The notes: generated by a model from the sequence alone, not told the origin. A DNA stretch of 64,000 nt from Cryobacterium lactosi (GCF_004403945.1 NZ_SOHM01000018.1:62001-126000), one strand, 5' to 3'; positions 35,561 to 44,010 are shown, counted from the stretch's first letter. Numbers and translations: made by a program.

Positions 35561-36238
35561 ATGTTCACCGGAATCATTGAGGAACTCGGCACCATCGAGC
35601 GCATCGAGCGCACGCCGGATGCCGCCCGCCTCACCATCCGCGGGCCGCTCGTGGTCGACGGCGCCGGGCACGGCGACTCCATCTCGGTGAACGGCGTCTG
35701 CCTCACCGTGGTGGAGCAGACCCCGGACACCTTCACCGCCGACGTGATGGCGCAGACCCTGTCGATGTCCACCCTCGACGGCGTCGCCGCGGGCACCCCG
35801 GTGAACCTGGAACGCGCCGCCCTGGTGGGCGGCCGGCTCGGCGGCCACATCGTGCAGGGCCACATCGACGGCACCGGCAGCGTGCTGGCCGTGGTGCCCG
35901 GCGAGGCGTGGCGCGTCGTGCGATTCAGTCTCGATGCGGCGTTGGCGCCGCTGGTGGTCGACAAGGGCTCGATCGCCATCGACGGCGTCTCCCTCACGGT
36001 GAGCAACATCTCCCCCGCCGACCTGGCCGACCAGTGGTTCGAGGTGTCCCTGATCCCCGAGACCCTCGCCGCCACGACGCTCGGCGCACTCACGGTGGGC
36101 GACCGGGTGAACCTCGAAACCGACATCATCGCCCGGCACGTCGAACGGATGCTCGCCCTCGCGGCCCGCACCGTCGCCCCGCCGGCCCCCTCAACCGAAC
36201 CATCCGCACCATCCGCTGTTCTAAGGAGCACCCCATGA
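35561..36238 (+). CDS. ribE: riboflavin synthase alpha chain
   Basis: The 225-residue protein consists of two similar lumazine-binding barrels. The first starts MFTGIIEELGTIERIE and has DSISVNGVCLTVVE; the second has GGHIVQGHIDGTG and GSIAIDGVSLTVSNISP. It dismutates two molecules of 6,7-dimethyl-8-ribityllumazine to riboflavin. The start is the ATG at 35561, since MFTGII is the invariant N-terminus; a GAGGACC lies upstream. The C-terminus has an extra Ala/Pro/Ser-rich tail that overlaps ribBA by 4 bp. Confidence 0.95.
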   Translation: MFTGIIEELGTIERIERTPDAARLTIRGPLVVDGAGHGDSISVNGVCLTVVEQTPDTFTADVMAQTLSMSTLDGVAAGTPVNLERAALVGGRLGGHIVQGHIDGTGSVLAVVPGEAWRVVRFSLDAALAPLVVDKGSIAIDGVSLTVSNISPADLADQWFEVSLIPETLAATTLGALTVGDRVNLETDIIARHVERMLALAARTVAPPAPSTEPSAPSAVLRSTP

Positions 36239-37497
36239 GCCTCGCCGACATCCCCACCGCACTGGCGGCACTCCGGCTCGGCAAACCCGTCATCGTCGCC
36301 GACGACGAGGGCCGCGAAAACGAGGGCGACGTGATCATCTCCGCCCAGCTGGCCACCCAGGAATGGATCGCCTGGACCGTGCGCCATTCCAGCGGGTTCA
36401 TCTGCGCGCCGATGACCAACGACATCGCCGACACCCTCGACCTGCCCGTGATGGTGCTGAACAACGAGGACCCGCGCGGCACCAACTACACCGTCACCGT
36501 CGACGCCGCCGACCGCCTCAGCACCGGCATCAGCGCCGCCGACCGCGCGCACACCCTGCGGGTGCTCGCCGAGCCCAGCTCCACGCCGGCCAGCCTCAAC
36601 CGGCCCGGCCACATCCTGCCGCTGCGGGCCATGGACGGCGGCGTGCGGGAGCGCGACGGCCACACCGAGGCGGCCGTCGACCTGATGAAGCTGGCCGGGC
36701 TGACCCCCGTGGCCGGCATCGCCGAGATCGTCGCCGAGGACGGCGAGATGATGCGCCTGCCCGGCCTGCTGGTGCTCGGCGAGCGCGAAGGCGTGCCGGT
36801 GATCACCATCGCCGACCTCATCGACTACCTGCAGAAGTTCCACTGCGACGACGACCTCGCCTCGGTCAGCCCGATCCGCGAATCGCCGCGGGTGGACTTC
36901 GAGGTGGAGACCACAGTGCCCACCTCGCACGGCGCCTTCAAGATCCGCGCCTACCGCGACCGGATGACCGGGGCCGACCACGTGGCGATCGTCTCGGGCA
37001 CCCCACACGACGGCGCCCTGGTGCGGGTGCACTCCGAGTGCCTCACCGGTGAGGCGTTCGGGTCGCTCAAGTGCGAGTGCGGACCGCAGCTGCAGGCCGC
37101 GCTGGACACCATCGAGCGGGAGGGCGGCGTGGTCGTCTACCTCCGCGGCCAGGAAGGCCGCGGCATCGGCCTGATCAACAAGCTGCGCGCCTACAAACTG
37201 CAGGAGGACGGCCTGGACACCCTCGACGCCAACCTGGCGCTTGGCCTGCCGGCCGACTCCCGCGACTACGGCGCGGCCACGGCCATCCTGGACGAACTGG
37301 GCCTCGGCTCGGTGCGGCTGCTCACCAACAACCCCGAGAAGGTGCGCCAGCTCGAGGCGCACGGCGTGACGGTCACCGAACGGGTACCGCTGGTCGTGGG
37401 CGTCGGCAGCCACAACGAGGACTACCTGGCGGCCAAACGTGACCGCATGGGCCATGAAATCTCAGCACACCAGATCGTGAAAGGACTCGCACTATGA
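36235..37497 (+). CDS. ribBA: bifunctional DHBP synthase / GTP cyclohydrolase II RibBA
   Basis: The 420-residue fusion supplies both precursors of riboflavin. The N-terminal half is 3,4-dihydroxy-2-butanone-4-phosphate synthase ([58 protein letters not shown]). The C-terminal half is GTP cyclohydrolase II, with zinc cysteines in [21 protein letters not shown] and the catalytic [22 protein letters not shown]. The ATG at 36235 follows AAGGAG and overlaps the ribE stop by 4 bp. Its own stop overlaps ribH by 4 bp. Confidence 0.96.
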   Translation: MSLADIPTALAALRLGKPVIVADDEGRENEGDVIISAQLATQEWIAWTVRHSSGFICAPMTNDIADTLDLPVMVLNNEDPRGTNYTVTVDAADRLSTGISAADRAHTLRVLAEPSSTPASLNRPGHILPLRAMDGGVRERDGHTEAAVDLMKLAGLTPVAGIAEIVAEDGEMMRLPGLLVLGEREGVPVITIADLIDYLQKFHCDDDLASVSPIRESPRVDFEVETTVPTSHGAFKIRAYRDRMTGADHVAIVSGTPHDGALVRVHSECLTGEAFGSLKCECGPQLQAALDTIEREGGVVVYLRGQEGRGIGLINKLRAYKLQEDGLDTLDANLALGLPADSRDYGAATAILDELGLGSVRLLTNNPEKVRQLEAHGVTVTERVPLVVGVGSHNEDYLAAKRDRMGHEISAHQIVKGLAL

Positions 37498-37967
37498 GTG
37501 GAGCAGGCTCCCCCGACATCTCCGTCGACGGCACCGGACTGGAGGTCGTCATCATCGCCGGCCGCTGGCACGACGTGATCACCGACGGCCTCATCGCGGG
37601 GGCCACCCGGGTGCTCGAGGCATCCGGGGCGACGTACTCCCTGGTGCGCGTGCCCGGCAGCTTCGAGCTGCCCGTGGCGAGCAAGGTGGCACTGGAGAAC
37701 GGCGCCGACGCGGTGGTGGCGCTCGGCGTGATCATCCGTGGCGGCACCCCGCACTTCGAGTACGTGTCGGCGGCGGCCACGGATGGCCTCACCCGCGTGG
37801 CCCTGGACACCGGCAAGCCCGTGGGCTTCGGCGTGCTCACCCTGGACGACGAACAGCAGGGCCTGGACCGGGCCGGCCTGCCCGGATCCAAGGAGGACAA
37901 GGGCGAGGAAGCCGCCACCGCGGCACTGTCCACCGCTCTGGTGCTCAAGGAACTGCGCGAGCGTTAG
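37494..37967 (+). CDS. ribH: 6,7-dimethyl-8-ribityllumazine synthase
   Basis: The 157-residue protein condenses the pyrimidine and DHBP into lumazine, the substrate of RibE. Signatures are [48 protein letters not shown] (catalytic His in TPHFEYV), and [17 protein letters not shown]. The usual TEEQA stretch is replaced by DDEQQ. It is the final gene of the operon and is convergent with the antiterminator gene 37 bp away, with no clear terminator seen. Confidence 0.95.
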   Translation: MSGAGSPDISVDGTGLEVVIIAGRWHDVITDGLIAGATRVLEASGATYSLVRVPGSFELPVASKVALENGADAVVALGVIIRGGTPHFEYVSAAATDGLTRVALDTGKPVGFGVLTLDDEQQGLDRAGLPGSKEDKGEEAATAALSTALVLKELRER

Positions 37968-38004
37968 GCCGTCCCTGCATTCCCTGGGTCGGCGTCGTGG
38001 TCGG

Positions 38005-38580
38005 CTACATCAGCCACACGTCGCGGTTCGACGACGCGATTGCGCCGGCACCCGCGGCGAGTGCCGCCATCACGTCTGCCTTGTCGCAGACCAACCCACC
38101 GGCGATCAGCGGGAGGTCGGTGTCGGCACGGACCCAGGAAATCACCCGCGGCATGCATCCCGGCAGGATCATGATGGCGTCAGGATCCGAAATCTTCACC
38201 TGCTTGGAGACACTGTGGTAACTGAACGAGTCGACAAGGAAAAGCCGATGGACGGCCATCAGTCCCGCTGCCTTGGCAGCTCGGACCATAATCGATTTCG
38301 AACTCAGGACCCCGTCGACGTCGGTGTGCGCCTTGAGGAAGTCGACGGCAACGGGCTTGCTTGAAAAGCCGTCAAGCAGATCCACATCCACGAAGACCGT
38401 CTTCCCGGCATTCTTGAGGGTCGCCACGATCTTGTGAATCGTCATGACCGACCCGAAGAGAACGAAGACGACGGGGCAGGGGGAAGTGAGGACCGCTCTC
38501 AAGCCGTCGTCGTCCTTGATACTCGCGATAACGGGATGAAGCGACAGGACATCGCTGATCGAGGTCGGTTCGGCAGACAT
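38005..38580 (-). CDS. ygcP: GlpP-family RNA-binding antiterminator (E. coli YgcP-like)
   Basis: The 191-residue protein belongs to the glycerol-3-phosphate-responsive antiterminator family (GlpP). In Bacillus the family member binds the glpD leader mRNA with glycerol 3-phosphate and prevents termination. Typical segments are HPVIASIKDDDGLRAVL at the N-terminus, VFVLFGSVMTIHKIVATLKNAGKTVFVDVDLLDGFSS, VDGVLSSKSIMVRAAKAAGL, DAIMILPGCMPRVI and IAGGLVCDKADVMAALAAGAGAIASSNRDVWLM. Its length and ending match E. coli YgcP as I recall it. It is divergent from an operon whose leader has an intrinsic terminator, and it is not beside glpD here. TAGAGT lies 7 nt before the ATG, so the mRNA is probably leaderless. 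Confidence 0.9.
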   Translation of the reverse strand: MSAEPTSISDVLSLHPVIASIKDDDGLRAVLTSPCPVVFVLFGSVMTIHKIVATLKNAGKTVFVDVDLLDGFSSKPVAVDFLKAHTDVDGVLSSKSIMVRAAKAAGLMAVHRLFLVDSFSYHSVSKQVKISDPDAIMILPGCMPRVISWVRADTDLPLIAGGLVCDKADVMAALAAGAGAIASSNRDVWLM

Positions 38581-38587
38581 GCGCTGT

Positions 38588-38593
38588 ACTCTA
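38588..38593 (-). promoter_or_regulatory. -10 box of the antiterminator gene, probable leaderless transcript
   Basis: TAGAGT on the reverse strand lies 7 nt before the ATG at 38580. Confidence 0.5.
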
Positions 38594-38640
38594 CCTCGCG
38601 ATTCCGGCCCGACTCCGGCGCTCGGGATGAACGGCCGTGT

Positions 38641-38646
38641 TAGGCT
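38641..38646 (+). promoter_or_regulatory. candidate -10 box of the ygc-like operon
   Basis: TAGGCT lies about 65 bp upstream of the leader terminator. It would place the transcript start near 38653, leaving room for the hairpin at 38673-38693. No good -35 was seen, so the promoter may need an activator. Confidence 0.3.
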
Positions 38647-38672
38647 TCCGCACAACTTACAACTTCATACAC

Positions 38673-38693
38673 GTTCCGGACCTCGTTCGGAAC
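38673..38693 (+). promoter_or_regulatory. upstream leader hairpin (candidate antiterminator-protein binding site)
   Basis: GTTCCG and CGGAAC form perfect 6-bp arms with a 9-nt loop, 16 nt before the terminator stem. The following CTGTT (38693-38697) could pair with AACAG (38712-38716) of the terminator's left arm, giving a mutually exclusive structure. Confidence 0.45.
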
Positions 38694-38709
38694 TGTTGCT
38701 AAAACCCAG

Positions 38710-38752
38710 AGAACAGCGACCCCCTCATCTGAGGGGATCGCTGTTCTTTTTT
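38710..38752 (+). terminator. intrinsic terminator inside the 5' leader of the ygc-like operon (attenuator)
   Basis: A 10-bp outer stem (AGAACAGCGA and TCGCTGTTCT) and an inner stem (CCCCTCA and TGAGGGG) are separated by one unpaired pair and followed by six T residues. It lies 82 bp before the first start codon and upstream of no other gene's end, so it acts as an attenuator. Confidence 0.9.
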
Positions 38753-38834
38753 GTCGTTAACCCACGAAGGGGTGGACACCTTGCTCAACCTCCGAAATCA
38801 GGAACACCTAGAACGAACGGAATCAGTCGAACCC

Positions 38835-40280
38835 ATGCGCCTCACCCGTGAACAGATTGTCAGTGCCTACGTTGAAATCCTCGGCCTCGACCGGGTCATC
38901 ACCGACGAGCAGACCTTGAAGGACAACAGCGCAGATCGGTACTACAAGGTCGAGAACATCTTCGGGATCTACGCCCTGCCTCTCCCAGCGGCCGTGGTGA
39001 AGCCCAGCAGCCCGCAAGAGGTGGCACAGGTGCTGAAGTTCGCCAACGACAACGGCATCAACGTGGTGCCGAAGACGGGCGGATCCGCAACCGAGGGCGG
39101 CCTGGAGACGGTCGTCGAGAACTCCATCGTCGTGGACGGCTCGGGCATGAACCAGATTCTCAACGTCGACACCGTGAACATGCTGGCCACTGTTCAGTGC
39201 GGCGTCTGCCTCGAGGACCTCGAGAACGAACTGCGCAAGATCGGTTACACCACCGGGCACTCGCCACAGTCCAAGCCCCTGGCTCAGTATGGGGGGCTCG
39301 TCGCCACCCGCTCGATCGGACAATTCTCGACCCTGTATGGGGGAATCGAAGACATGCTCGTCGGCGTTGAAACTGTCTTCCCGAATGGTGAGATCTGCCG
39401 CATCAAGAATGTGCCGCGACGGGCGGCCGGGCCGGATATCCGTCACCTGGTGATCGGCAACGAGGGGGCCCTCAACTACATCACCGAGGTGACCGTCAAG
39501 ATCTTCCGCTACTACCCGGAGAACAACAAGTTCTACGGCTACCTGCTTGATGACATGAAGACCGGTCTGGAGATTCTGCGCGAGGTCATCACGCAGGGCT
39601 ACCGACCGTCTGTTGCGCGCTTGTACGACACGGAAGATGGTCTCTACCACTTCAAGCATTTCTCCGACGGCCGCTGCGTGCTCATCTTCGTCGCCGAAGG
39701 TCCCCAGCCGATCGCCGATGCCACGGGGGCCGCCATCGAAGAGATCGTCTCCACCTTCAGCTCCGCCGATCGGGTCGACGACACACTCATCGAGGACTGG
39801 TTCGACAACCTCAACTGGGATGTCTCGAAGATCGAAGAAGAACGAGTTGAGATTCGGGACACCCTGATCAACGGCTTCACCACCGAGATCTCCGGTAACT
39901 GGAGCGTCATCCACGACATCTACGTCAATGCGCTCGCCCGCATCCGGGAGGAGATCTCGGCCGAGTTCAGTTTGCTCGGCGGACACTCCAGCCACAGCTA
40001 CCTCAACGGAACGAATATGTACTTCGTCTACTACTACAAGATCGACGTTGACCCCACCGAGGAACGCGCCACCTACCACGACCCGATTCAGAACATCATC
40101 GTCGAGGAAACCCTCAAGCTTGGCGGTTCGATGTGCCACCACCACGGTGTCGGAAAGCACCGCACGCACTTCCTCGCCGAGGAATACGGTTCCTCGCTGT
40201 ACATGCTCGAGACGCTGAAAACCGCGTTCGACCCGAACGGGATCATGAACCGCGGAACCATTTTCCCGCTCGCCAAGTAG
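38835..40280 (+). CDS. ygcU: FAD-linked oxidoreductase, YgcU-like (alkyldihydroxyacetonephosphate-synthase-related)
   Basis: The 481-residue protein has the PCMH/FAD_binding_4 fold: VPKTGGSATEGGLETVVENSIVVDGSGMNQI, then QYGGLVATRSIGQFSTLYGGIEDMLVGVE, and a C-terminal cap with HSSHSYLNGTNMYFVYYY, CHHHGVGKHRTHF and FDPNGIMNRGTIFP. The His triplet with GVGK is shared with alkylglycerone-phosphate synthase and related 2-hydroxyacid/polyol oxidases. The whole chain is strikingly similar to E. coli YgcU (function unknown) as I recall it. In-frame TTG/GTG codons at 38751-38783 would extend it, but the ATG at 38835 aligns with the YgcU start. It is the first gene behind the leader terminator. Confidence 0.88.
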   Translation: MRLTREQIVSAYVEILGLDRVITDEQTLKDNSADRYYKVENIFGIYALPLPAAVVKPSSPQEVAQVLKFANDNGINVVPKTGGSATEGGLETVVENSIVVDGSGMNQILNVDTVNMLATVQCGVCLEDLENELRKIGYTTGHSPQSKPLAQYGGLVATRSIGQFSTLYGGIEDMLVGVETVFPNGEICRIKNVPRRAAGPDIRHLVIGNEGALNYITEVTVKIFRYYPENNKFYGYLLDDMKTGLEILREVITQGYRPSVARLYDTEDGLYHFKHFSDGRCVLIFVAEGPQPIADATGAAIEEIVSTFSSADRVDDTLIEDWFDNLNWDVSKIEEERVEIRDTLINGFTTEISGNWSVIHDIYVNALARIREEISAEFSLLGGHSSHSYLNGTNMYFVYYYKIDVDPTEERATYHDPIQNIIVEETLKLGGSMCHHHGVGKHRTHFLAEEYGSSLYMLETLKTAFDPNGIMNRGTIFPLAK

Positions 40281-40295
40281 CTTCCCCCTTTTCCG

Positions 40296-40348
40296 GCGCG
40301 GGTGCGCCAGGACGCGCACAACGACCGTGGCGCCTGGCGCACCCGCGC
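40296..40348. repeat. 16-bp perfect inverted repeat between the ygcU-like and ygcW-like genes
   Basis: Left arm GCGCGGGTGCGCCAGG and its exact complement enclose 21 bp. It lies in the only sizeable gap (95 bp) of the operon, and is much richer in GC than the genes around it. It may be an mRNA-processing or partial termination element, or an inserted palindromic repeat. Confidence 0.7.
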
Positions 40349-40375
40349 ATCCCCACACAGAAATCGAGAAAACGC

Positions 40376-41164
40376 ATGACCGACGTCAATATTTCTGACT
40401 TCCAGATGGACTTCTTCTCACTGAACGGCAAGACCGCCATCGTCACCGGCGGCAACACCGGCCTGGGCCAGGCCTTCAGCCTCGCTCTGGCACAGGCCGG
40501 CGCGAACGTGTTCGCCGTCAGCATCATGGCTGACGACGGCGAAACCGGGGCACTGATCGATGCGGCCGGCGCAAAGTACGCGTATCTCATGTCTGACATC
40601 ACTGTCGAGGGAAACCCTCGAAAAATCGTCGAGGCCTGCATCGAAGAATTCGGCGGCGTCGACATCCTCGTGAACTGCGCCGGTCGCAGCATCAACGAAC
40701 CCGACGTCACCAAATACACGCGCCAGCAGTGGGACCCGATGGTTGCGCTCAACCTCACCGCAGCGTTCGAGATGTCGCATGAAAGCGCCAAATACATGAT
40801 CCCGCAGCGCAGCGGCAAGATCATCAACATCTGCTCGGTCTTCACCTTCCTCGGCGGCCAGTGGTCACCCGCGTACGCCGCGACGAAGCACGGCATCGCC
40901 GGATTCACCAAGGCCTATTGCGATGAATTGGCGCAGTTCGGAATCCAGGTGAACGGCATCGCCCCGGGGTACTACGCAACCGAGCTCACCAGCGACACCC
41001 GAGCAGACCCGCAGGCCAACCAGCGTGTCCTCGACCACATCCCCGCGAATCGATGGGGCCAGAGCCAAGACCTGATGGGGGCGGCCGTATTCCTCGCCAG
41101 CCGCGCCTCCGACTACGTGAACGGGCACATCCTGAGCGTCGACGGAGGATACCTGGTGCGCTGA
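40376..41164 (+). CDS. ygcW: short-chain dehydrogenase/reductase, YgcW-like
   Basis: The 262-residue protein is a classical SDR. It has the nucleotide motif TAIVTGGNTGLGQAF near residue 20, VDILVNCAG (normally NNAG, here with Cys), a Ser in NICSVFTFLGGQWSP, and the catalytic pair Tyr167-Lys171 in SPAYAATKHGIAGFTKAY. The C-terminus IPANRWGQSQDLMGAAVFLASRASDYVNGHILSVDGGYLVR is almost the same as E. coli YgcW in my memory. It would oxidise or reduce a hydroxyl of a sugar acid or polyol with NAD(P). The start ATG at 40376 is not preceded by a strong Shine-Dalgarno. Confidence 0.88.
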   Translation: MTDVNISDFQMDFFSLNGKTAIVTGGNTGLGQAFSLALAQAGANVFAVSIMADDGETGALIDAAGAKYAYLMSDITVEGNPRKIVEACIEEFGGVDILVNCAGRSINEPDVTKYTRQQWDPMVALNLTAAFEMSHESAKYMIPQRSGKIINICSVFTFLGGQWSPAYAATKHGIAGFTKAYCDELAQFGIQVNGIAPGYYATELTSDTRADPQANQRVLDHIPANRWGQSQDLMGAAVFLASRASDYVNGHILSVDGGYLVR

Positions 41165-41181
41165 GCACCGGCAGAAAGAAC

Positions 41182-42648
41182 ATGGATCTCACAATGACAA
41201 AGAAGTACATTCTTGGGATTGACGGTGGCTCGCAGAGTTCGAAGGTAGTCATCTTCGACACCGACGGGCGCGTTGTCTGCGAGGCCAGCCAGGCCCTGCA
41301 ACCCCTCTACACGCCCGAGCCGGGCGTCGTCGAACATCCGGACGACGACCTCTACGATTCGATCGTTGCAGCGGCGTCGCGCGTGATGAAGGAGTTCCGT
41401 GGCGATCCGGCCGACATCATCGGGGTGGGCCTGTGCACCATCCGCTGCTGTCGGGCGCTCACCCGCCAGGACGGCACGTTGGTTGAGCCGGTGCAGAGCT
41501 GGATGGACGAACGCCTGGCCAGACCCTATGAACACACCAACGACGAGGTCGCCTATGTGACCACGACATCGGGCTACCTGATGGGGCGACTCACCGGTCA
41601 ACTCACCGATACCGTTGCCAACTACATCGGCCCCTGGCCCATGGACGTTCAGACGTGGGACTGGTTCAGTGACCAGGAGACTTTCGACTCCTTCAACGTC
41701 AGCCGAGACATGTTGTACCGGGTGCAGATGCCTGGCGACGTCGGCGGCTACGTGAACGAGCGCTTCTCGGCCGTCACCGGAATCCCGCAGGGACTTCCCG
41801 TGGTTCACACGGCCAACGACAAGGCTGCAGAAGCGCTGGGAGCCGGGCTGCGCGATGAGACGACAGGCCTCGTATCCCTGGGCACGTACGTCACCGGAAT
41901 GGTCGTCGGCAACGAGTACGTTGCCGATTCGGCGTCCTACTTCTCCAATTTCGCGTCGGAGCCGCATCGGTACATCTACGAGTGCGGCGGCATCCGCCGT
42001 GGCATGTGGACAGTTTCGTGGCTCCGCAACCTGCTCGGAGACGAGATCAGAGCGGGCGCCGCGGCGGCAGGAGTGTCCGGAGATGAACACCTCAACACCC
42101 TGGCGGCGCAGGTTGCCGCCGGCAGTGACGGCCTTCTGTGCGTCCTCGATTGGCTCGCGCCACCGACAGAGCCCCACAGAAAGGGGATGTTCGTCGGCTT
42201 CGATGAGCGCCACGGTTACGCCCATATGTACCGGGCCATACTCGAAGGCATCGCGTTCACCATGAAGCACAACATGATGGCCATGGAGGCGGAACGACAG
42301 ATCAGCATCGAGACGCTGGTCCTCTCAGGCGGCGGTTCCTACAGCGACCTGTGCATGCAGATCTTTGCCGATGTCTTCGGCATTCCTGTGGTGCGCAACG
42401 AGGTTCGCAACGCTGCAGGCCTCGGCGCTGCCATCTGCGTCGCCGTGTCCTGCGGTGTTTATCCCAGCTTCGGCGATGCCTCACACGCGATGGTGCGGCG
42501 CGAAGCCCGCTTCGAGCCGAATCCCCGGAACGTCACCCTCTATGACGGGCTCCGAGAGGTTTCCGCCGAACTCCGGGCGCAGACCGACGCCATCCTTCTT
42601 CGCACACGCCGTATCCTTCTCGATCACACAGAGGCAAATCGCACATGA
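41182..42648 (+). CDS. ygcE: FGGY-family carbohydrate kinase, YgcE-like
   Basis: The 488-residue kinase belongs to the xylulokinase/glycerol-kinase superfamily. The first phosphate motif is YILGIDGGSQSSKVVIFDTDG. VGLCTIRCCRALTRQDGT, GLVSLGTYVTGMVVGN and LVLSGGGSYSDLCMQIFADVFGIPVVRNEV (second nucleotide motif) follow, along with PYEHTNDEVAYVT and CGGIRRGMWTVSWLRNLLG, which I associate with E. coli YgcE rather than with XylB or GlpK. It probably phosphorylates the pathway substrate or an intermediate. Start is ATG 41182; ATG 41194 would remove MDLT and fits the YgcE start equally. The stop overlaps the transporter gene by 4 bp. Confidence 0.87.
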   Translation: MDLTMTKKYILGIDGGSQSSKVVIFDTDGRVVCEASQALQPLYTPEPGVVEHPDDDLYDSIVAAASRVMKEFRGDPADIIGVGLCTIRCCRALTRQDGTLVEPVQSWMDERLARPYEHTNDEVAYVTTTSGYLMGRLTGQLTDTVANYIGPWPMDVQTWDWFSDQETFDSFNVSRDMLYRVQMPGDVGGYVNERFSAVTGIPQGLPVVHTANDKAAEALGAGLRDETTGLVSLGTYVTGMVVGNEYVADSASYFSNFASEPHRYIYECGGIRRGMWTVSWLRNLLGDEIRAGAAAAGVSGDEHLNTLAAQVAAGSDGLLCVLDWLAPPTEPHRKGMFVGFDERHGYAHMYRAILEGIAFTMKHNMMAMEAERQISIETLVLSGGGSYSDLCMQIFADVFGIPVVRNEVRNAAGLGAAICVAVSCGVYPSFGDASHAMVRREARFEPNPRNVTLYDGLREVSAELRAQTDAILLRTRRILLDHTEANRT

Positions 42649-43961
42649 ATAAGTCCGGTCAATCAAAGAAGATTTTCCAGCTCGTCCTGCTGATCCTGGC
42701 CGGAGGTTCCATCTATCCGCTGGTCTACCTGCGTCAGAACTTCGAAGCGACCATTCTGCAGGTCTTCGATATGTCCAACGCCGAGTTGGCCAATCTCTAC
42801 TCCATGCTCGGCATCATCTTCGTGGTGGGCTACCTCCCCAGCGGGTGGCTGGCTGACAAGTTCCCGACGAAATACATGATCACCTTCTCGCTGGCGCTCA
42901 CAGCGCTCACCGGACTGTTCTATGCCCAGATCCCGGACAAGTCGACGTTGGTCTTCGTCTTCCTGGTCTGGGGATTCGCCTCGGTCTTCACGTTCTGGAG
43001 CGCACTGCTGAAGGCCGTCAACCTTCTCGCCGAGAAGAACGAAGAAGGACGATTCTTCGGCGCCCTGGATGGTGGCCGAGGGGTCGTCGAAGCGGCCTTG
43101 GCCACTGTCGCCGTTGCCATCTTCGCGCTCTTCGTTGGCGACAACGGATCGAACCTCGCTGACACCACGGCAGGATTCCAGGCCGTGGTCTACATGTACT
43201 GCGGCGTGCTCATTCTGCTGTCAGTTGCTCTCTTCTTCGTGCTGTCCAGCGACGAGAAGATGGCGGCCGAGGTCACCCAGGTGGAACCGAGCGAATCGAC
43301 TTTTTCCGCAGTTCGCCGCATCCTGAAGATCCGCGAAGTGTGGGTCCTGATGTTCGCGCTGTTCTGCGGCTACACACTCTTCTGGGTGTACTACTACTTT
43401 TCGGGGTACCTCACCACGAATCACGGAGTGACCCCCGTTGCCGCGGGCGTGGTGACCGTCGTCGTAATGTGGATGCGACCCATCGGTGGCTTCGGCGGCG
43501 GGTACCTCGCAGACAAGCTGGGCAAGTCGCGGGTGTTGTCGGCGGCGATGCTGATTTCCGCAGTCGGGCTCATCACTCTGGCACTGATGCCCGGAGGCAC
43601 CACCATCGGACTGGTCTACGTGATGGTCGTGCTCGTCGGCCTCTTTGTCTACGTCATCCGCGGTGTCTACTGGTCGCTGCTTGAAGACTGCCGCGTGCCG
43701 GTGTCGGCGACAGGTATCGCGATCGGGCTGATCTCCCTGGTCGGATACCTTCCCGACATCGTGCTTCCTCAGATCAGCGCGGCTATTTACACCGCCTACG
43801 GTGATGATGTGGCCGGCGCGAACAACATGTATTTCCTCATCACGGCCGGTGTCGGCCTGGTCGGTGCGATCGCCGCGGGGTACTTCGCTGTTCTGGTGAA
43901 AAGGCGCAAGACCGCCGAAGCCGAGCAGCCGGCCGTTCTCGAAACCGCGGCCGGAATCTGA
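42645..43961 (+). CDS. MFS transporter of the ygc-like operon (positional counterpart of E. coli YqcE)
   Basis: The 438-residue protein has about 12 membrane helices and major-facilitator features. GYLPSGWLADKFPTKYMI is the loop 2-3 motif, RFFGALDGGRGVVEAALA lies in helix 4-5, and GGYLADKLGKSRVL is the second-half loop motif. It ends in a short Lys/Arg/Glu tail. As the last gene, coupled by ATGA to the kinase gene, it most likely imports the substrate of the pathway. Similarity to YqcE is inferred from the gene set, not from a remembered sequence. Confidence 0.85.
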   Translation: MNKSGQSKKIFQLVLLILAGGSIYPLVYLRQNFEATILQVFDMSNAELANLYSMLGIIFVVGYLPSGWLADKFPTKYMITFSLALTALTGLFYAQIPDKSTLVFVFLVWGFASVFTFWSALLKAVNLLAEKNEEGRFFGALDGGRGVVEAALATVAVAIFALFVGDNGSNLADTTAGFQAVVYMYCGVLILLSVALFFVLSSDEKMAAEVTQVEPSESTFSAVRRILKIREVWVLMFALFCGYTLFWVYYYFSGYLTTNHGVTPVAAGVVTVVVMWMRPIGGFGGGYLADKLGKSRVLSAAMLISAVGLITLALMPGGTTIGLVYVMVVLVGLFVYVIRGVYWSLLEDCRVPVSATGIAIGLISLVGYLPDIVLPQISAAIYTAYGDDVAGANNMYFLITAGVGLVGAIAAGYFAVLVKRRKTAEAEQPAVLETAAGI

Positions 43962-44010
43962 TCTGGGCGCCCCGGCCGCCGACAGGCCAGTGCACGCTCG
44001 GGTGCTGGGC

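Noticed and set aside
38751..38834. Earlier TTG/GTG starts for the ygcU-like oxidase
   Set aside because: They begin within or directly after the terminator's T-tract. The ATG at 38835 matches the family N-terminus. A short leader peptide here cannot be fully excluded.
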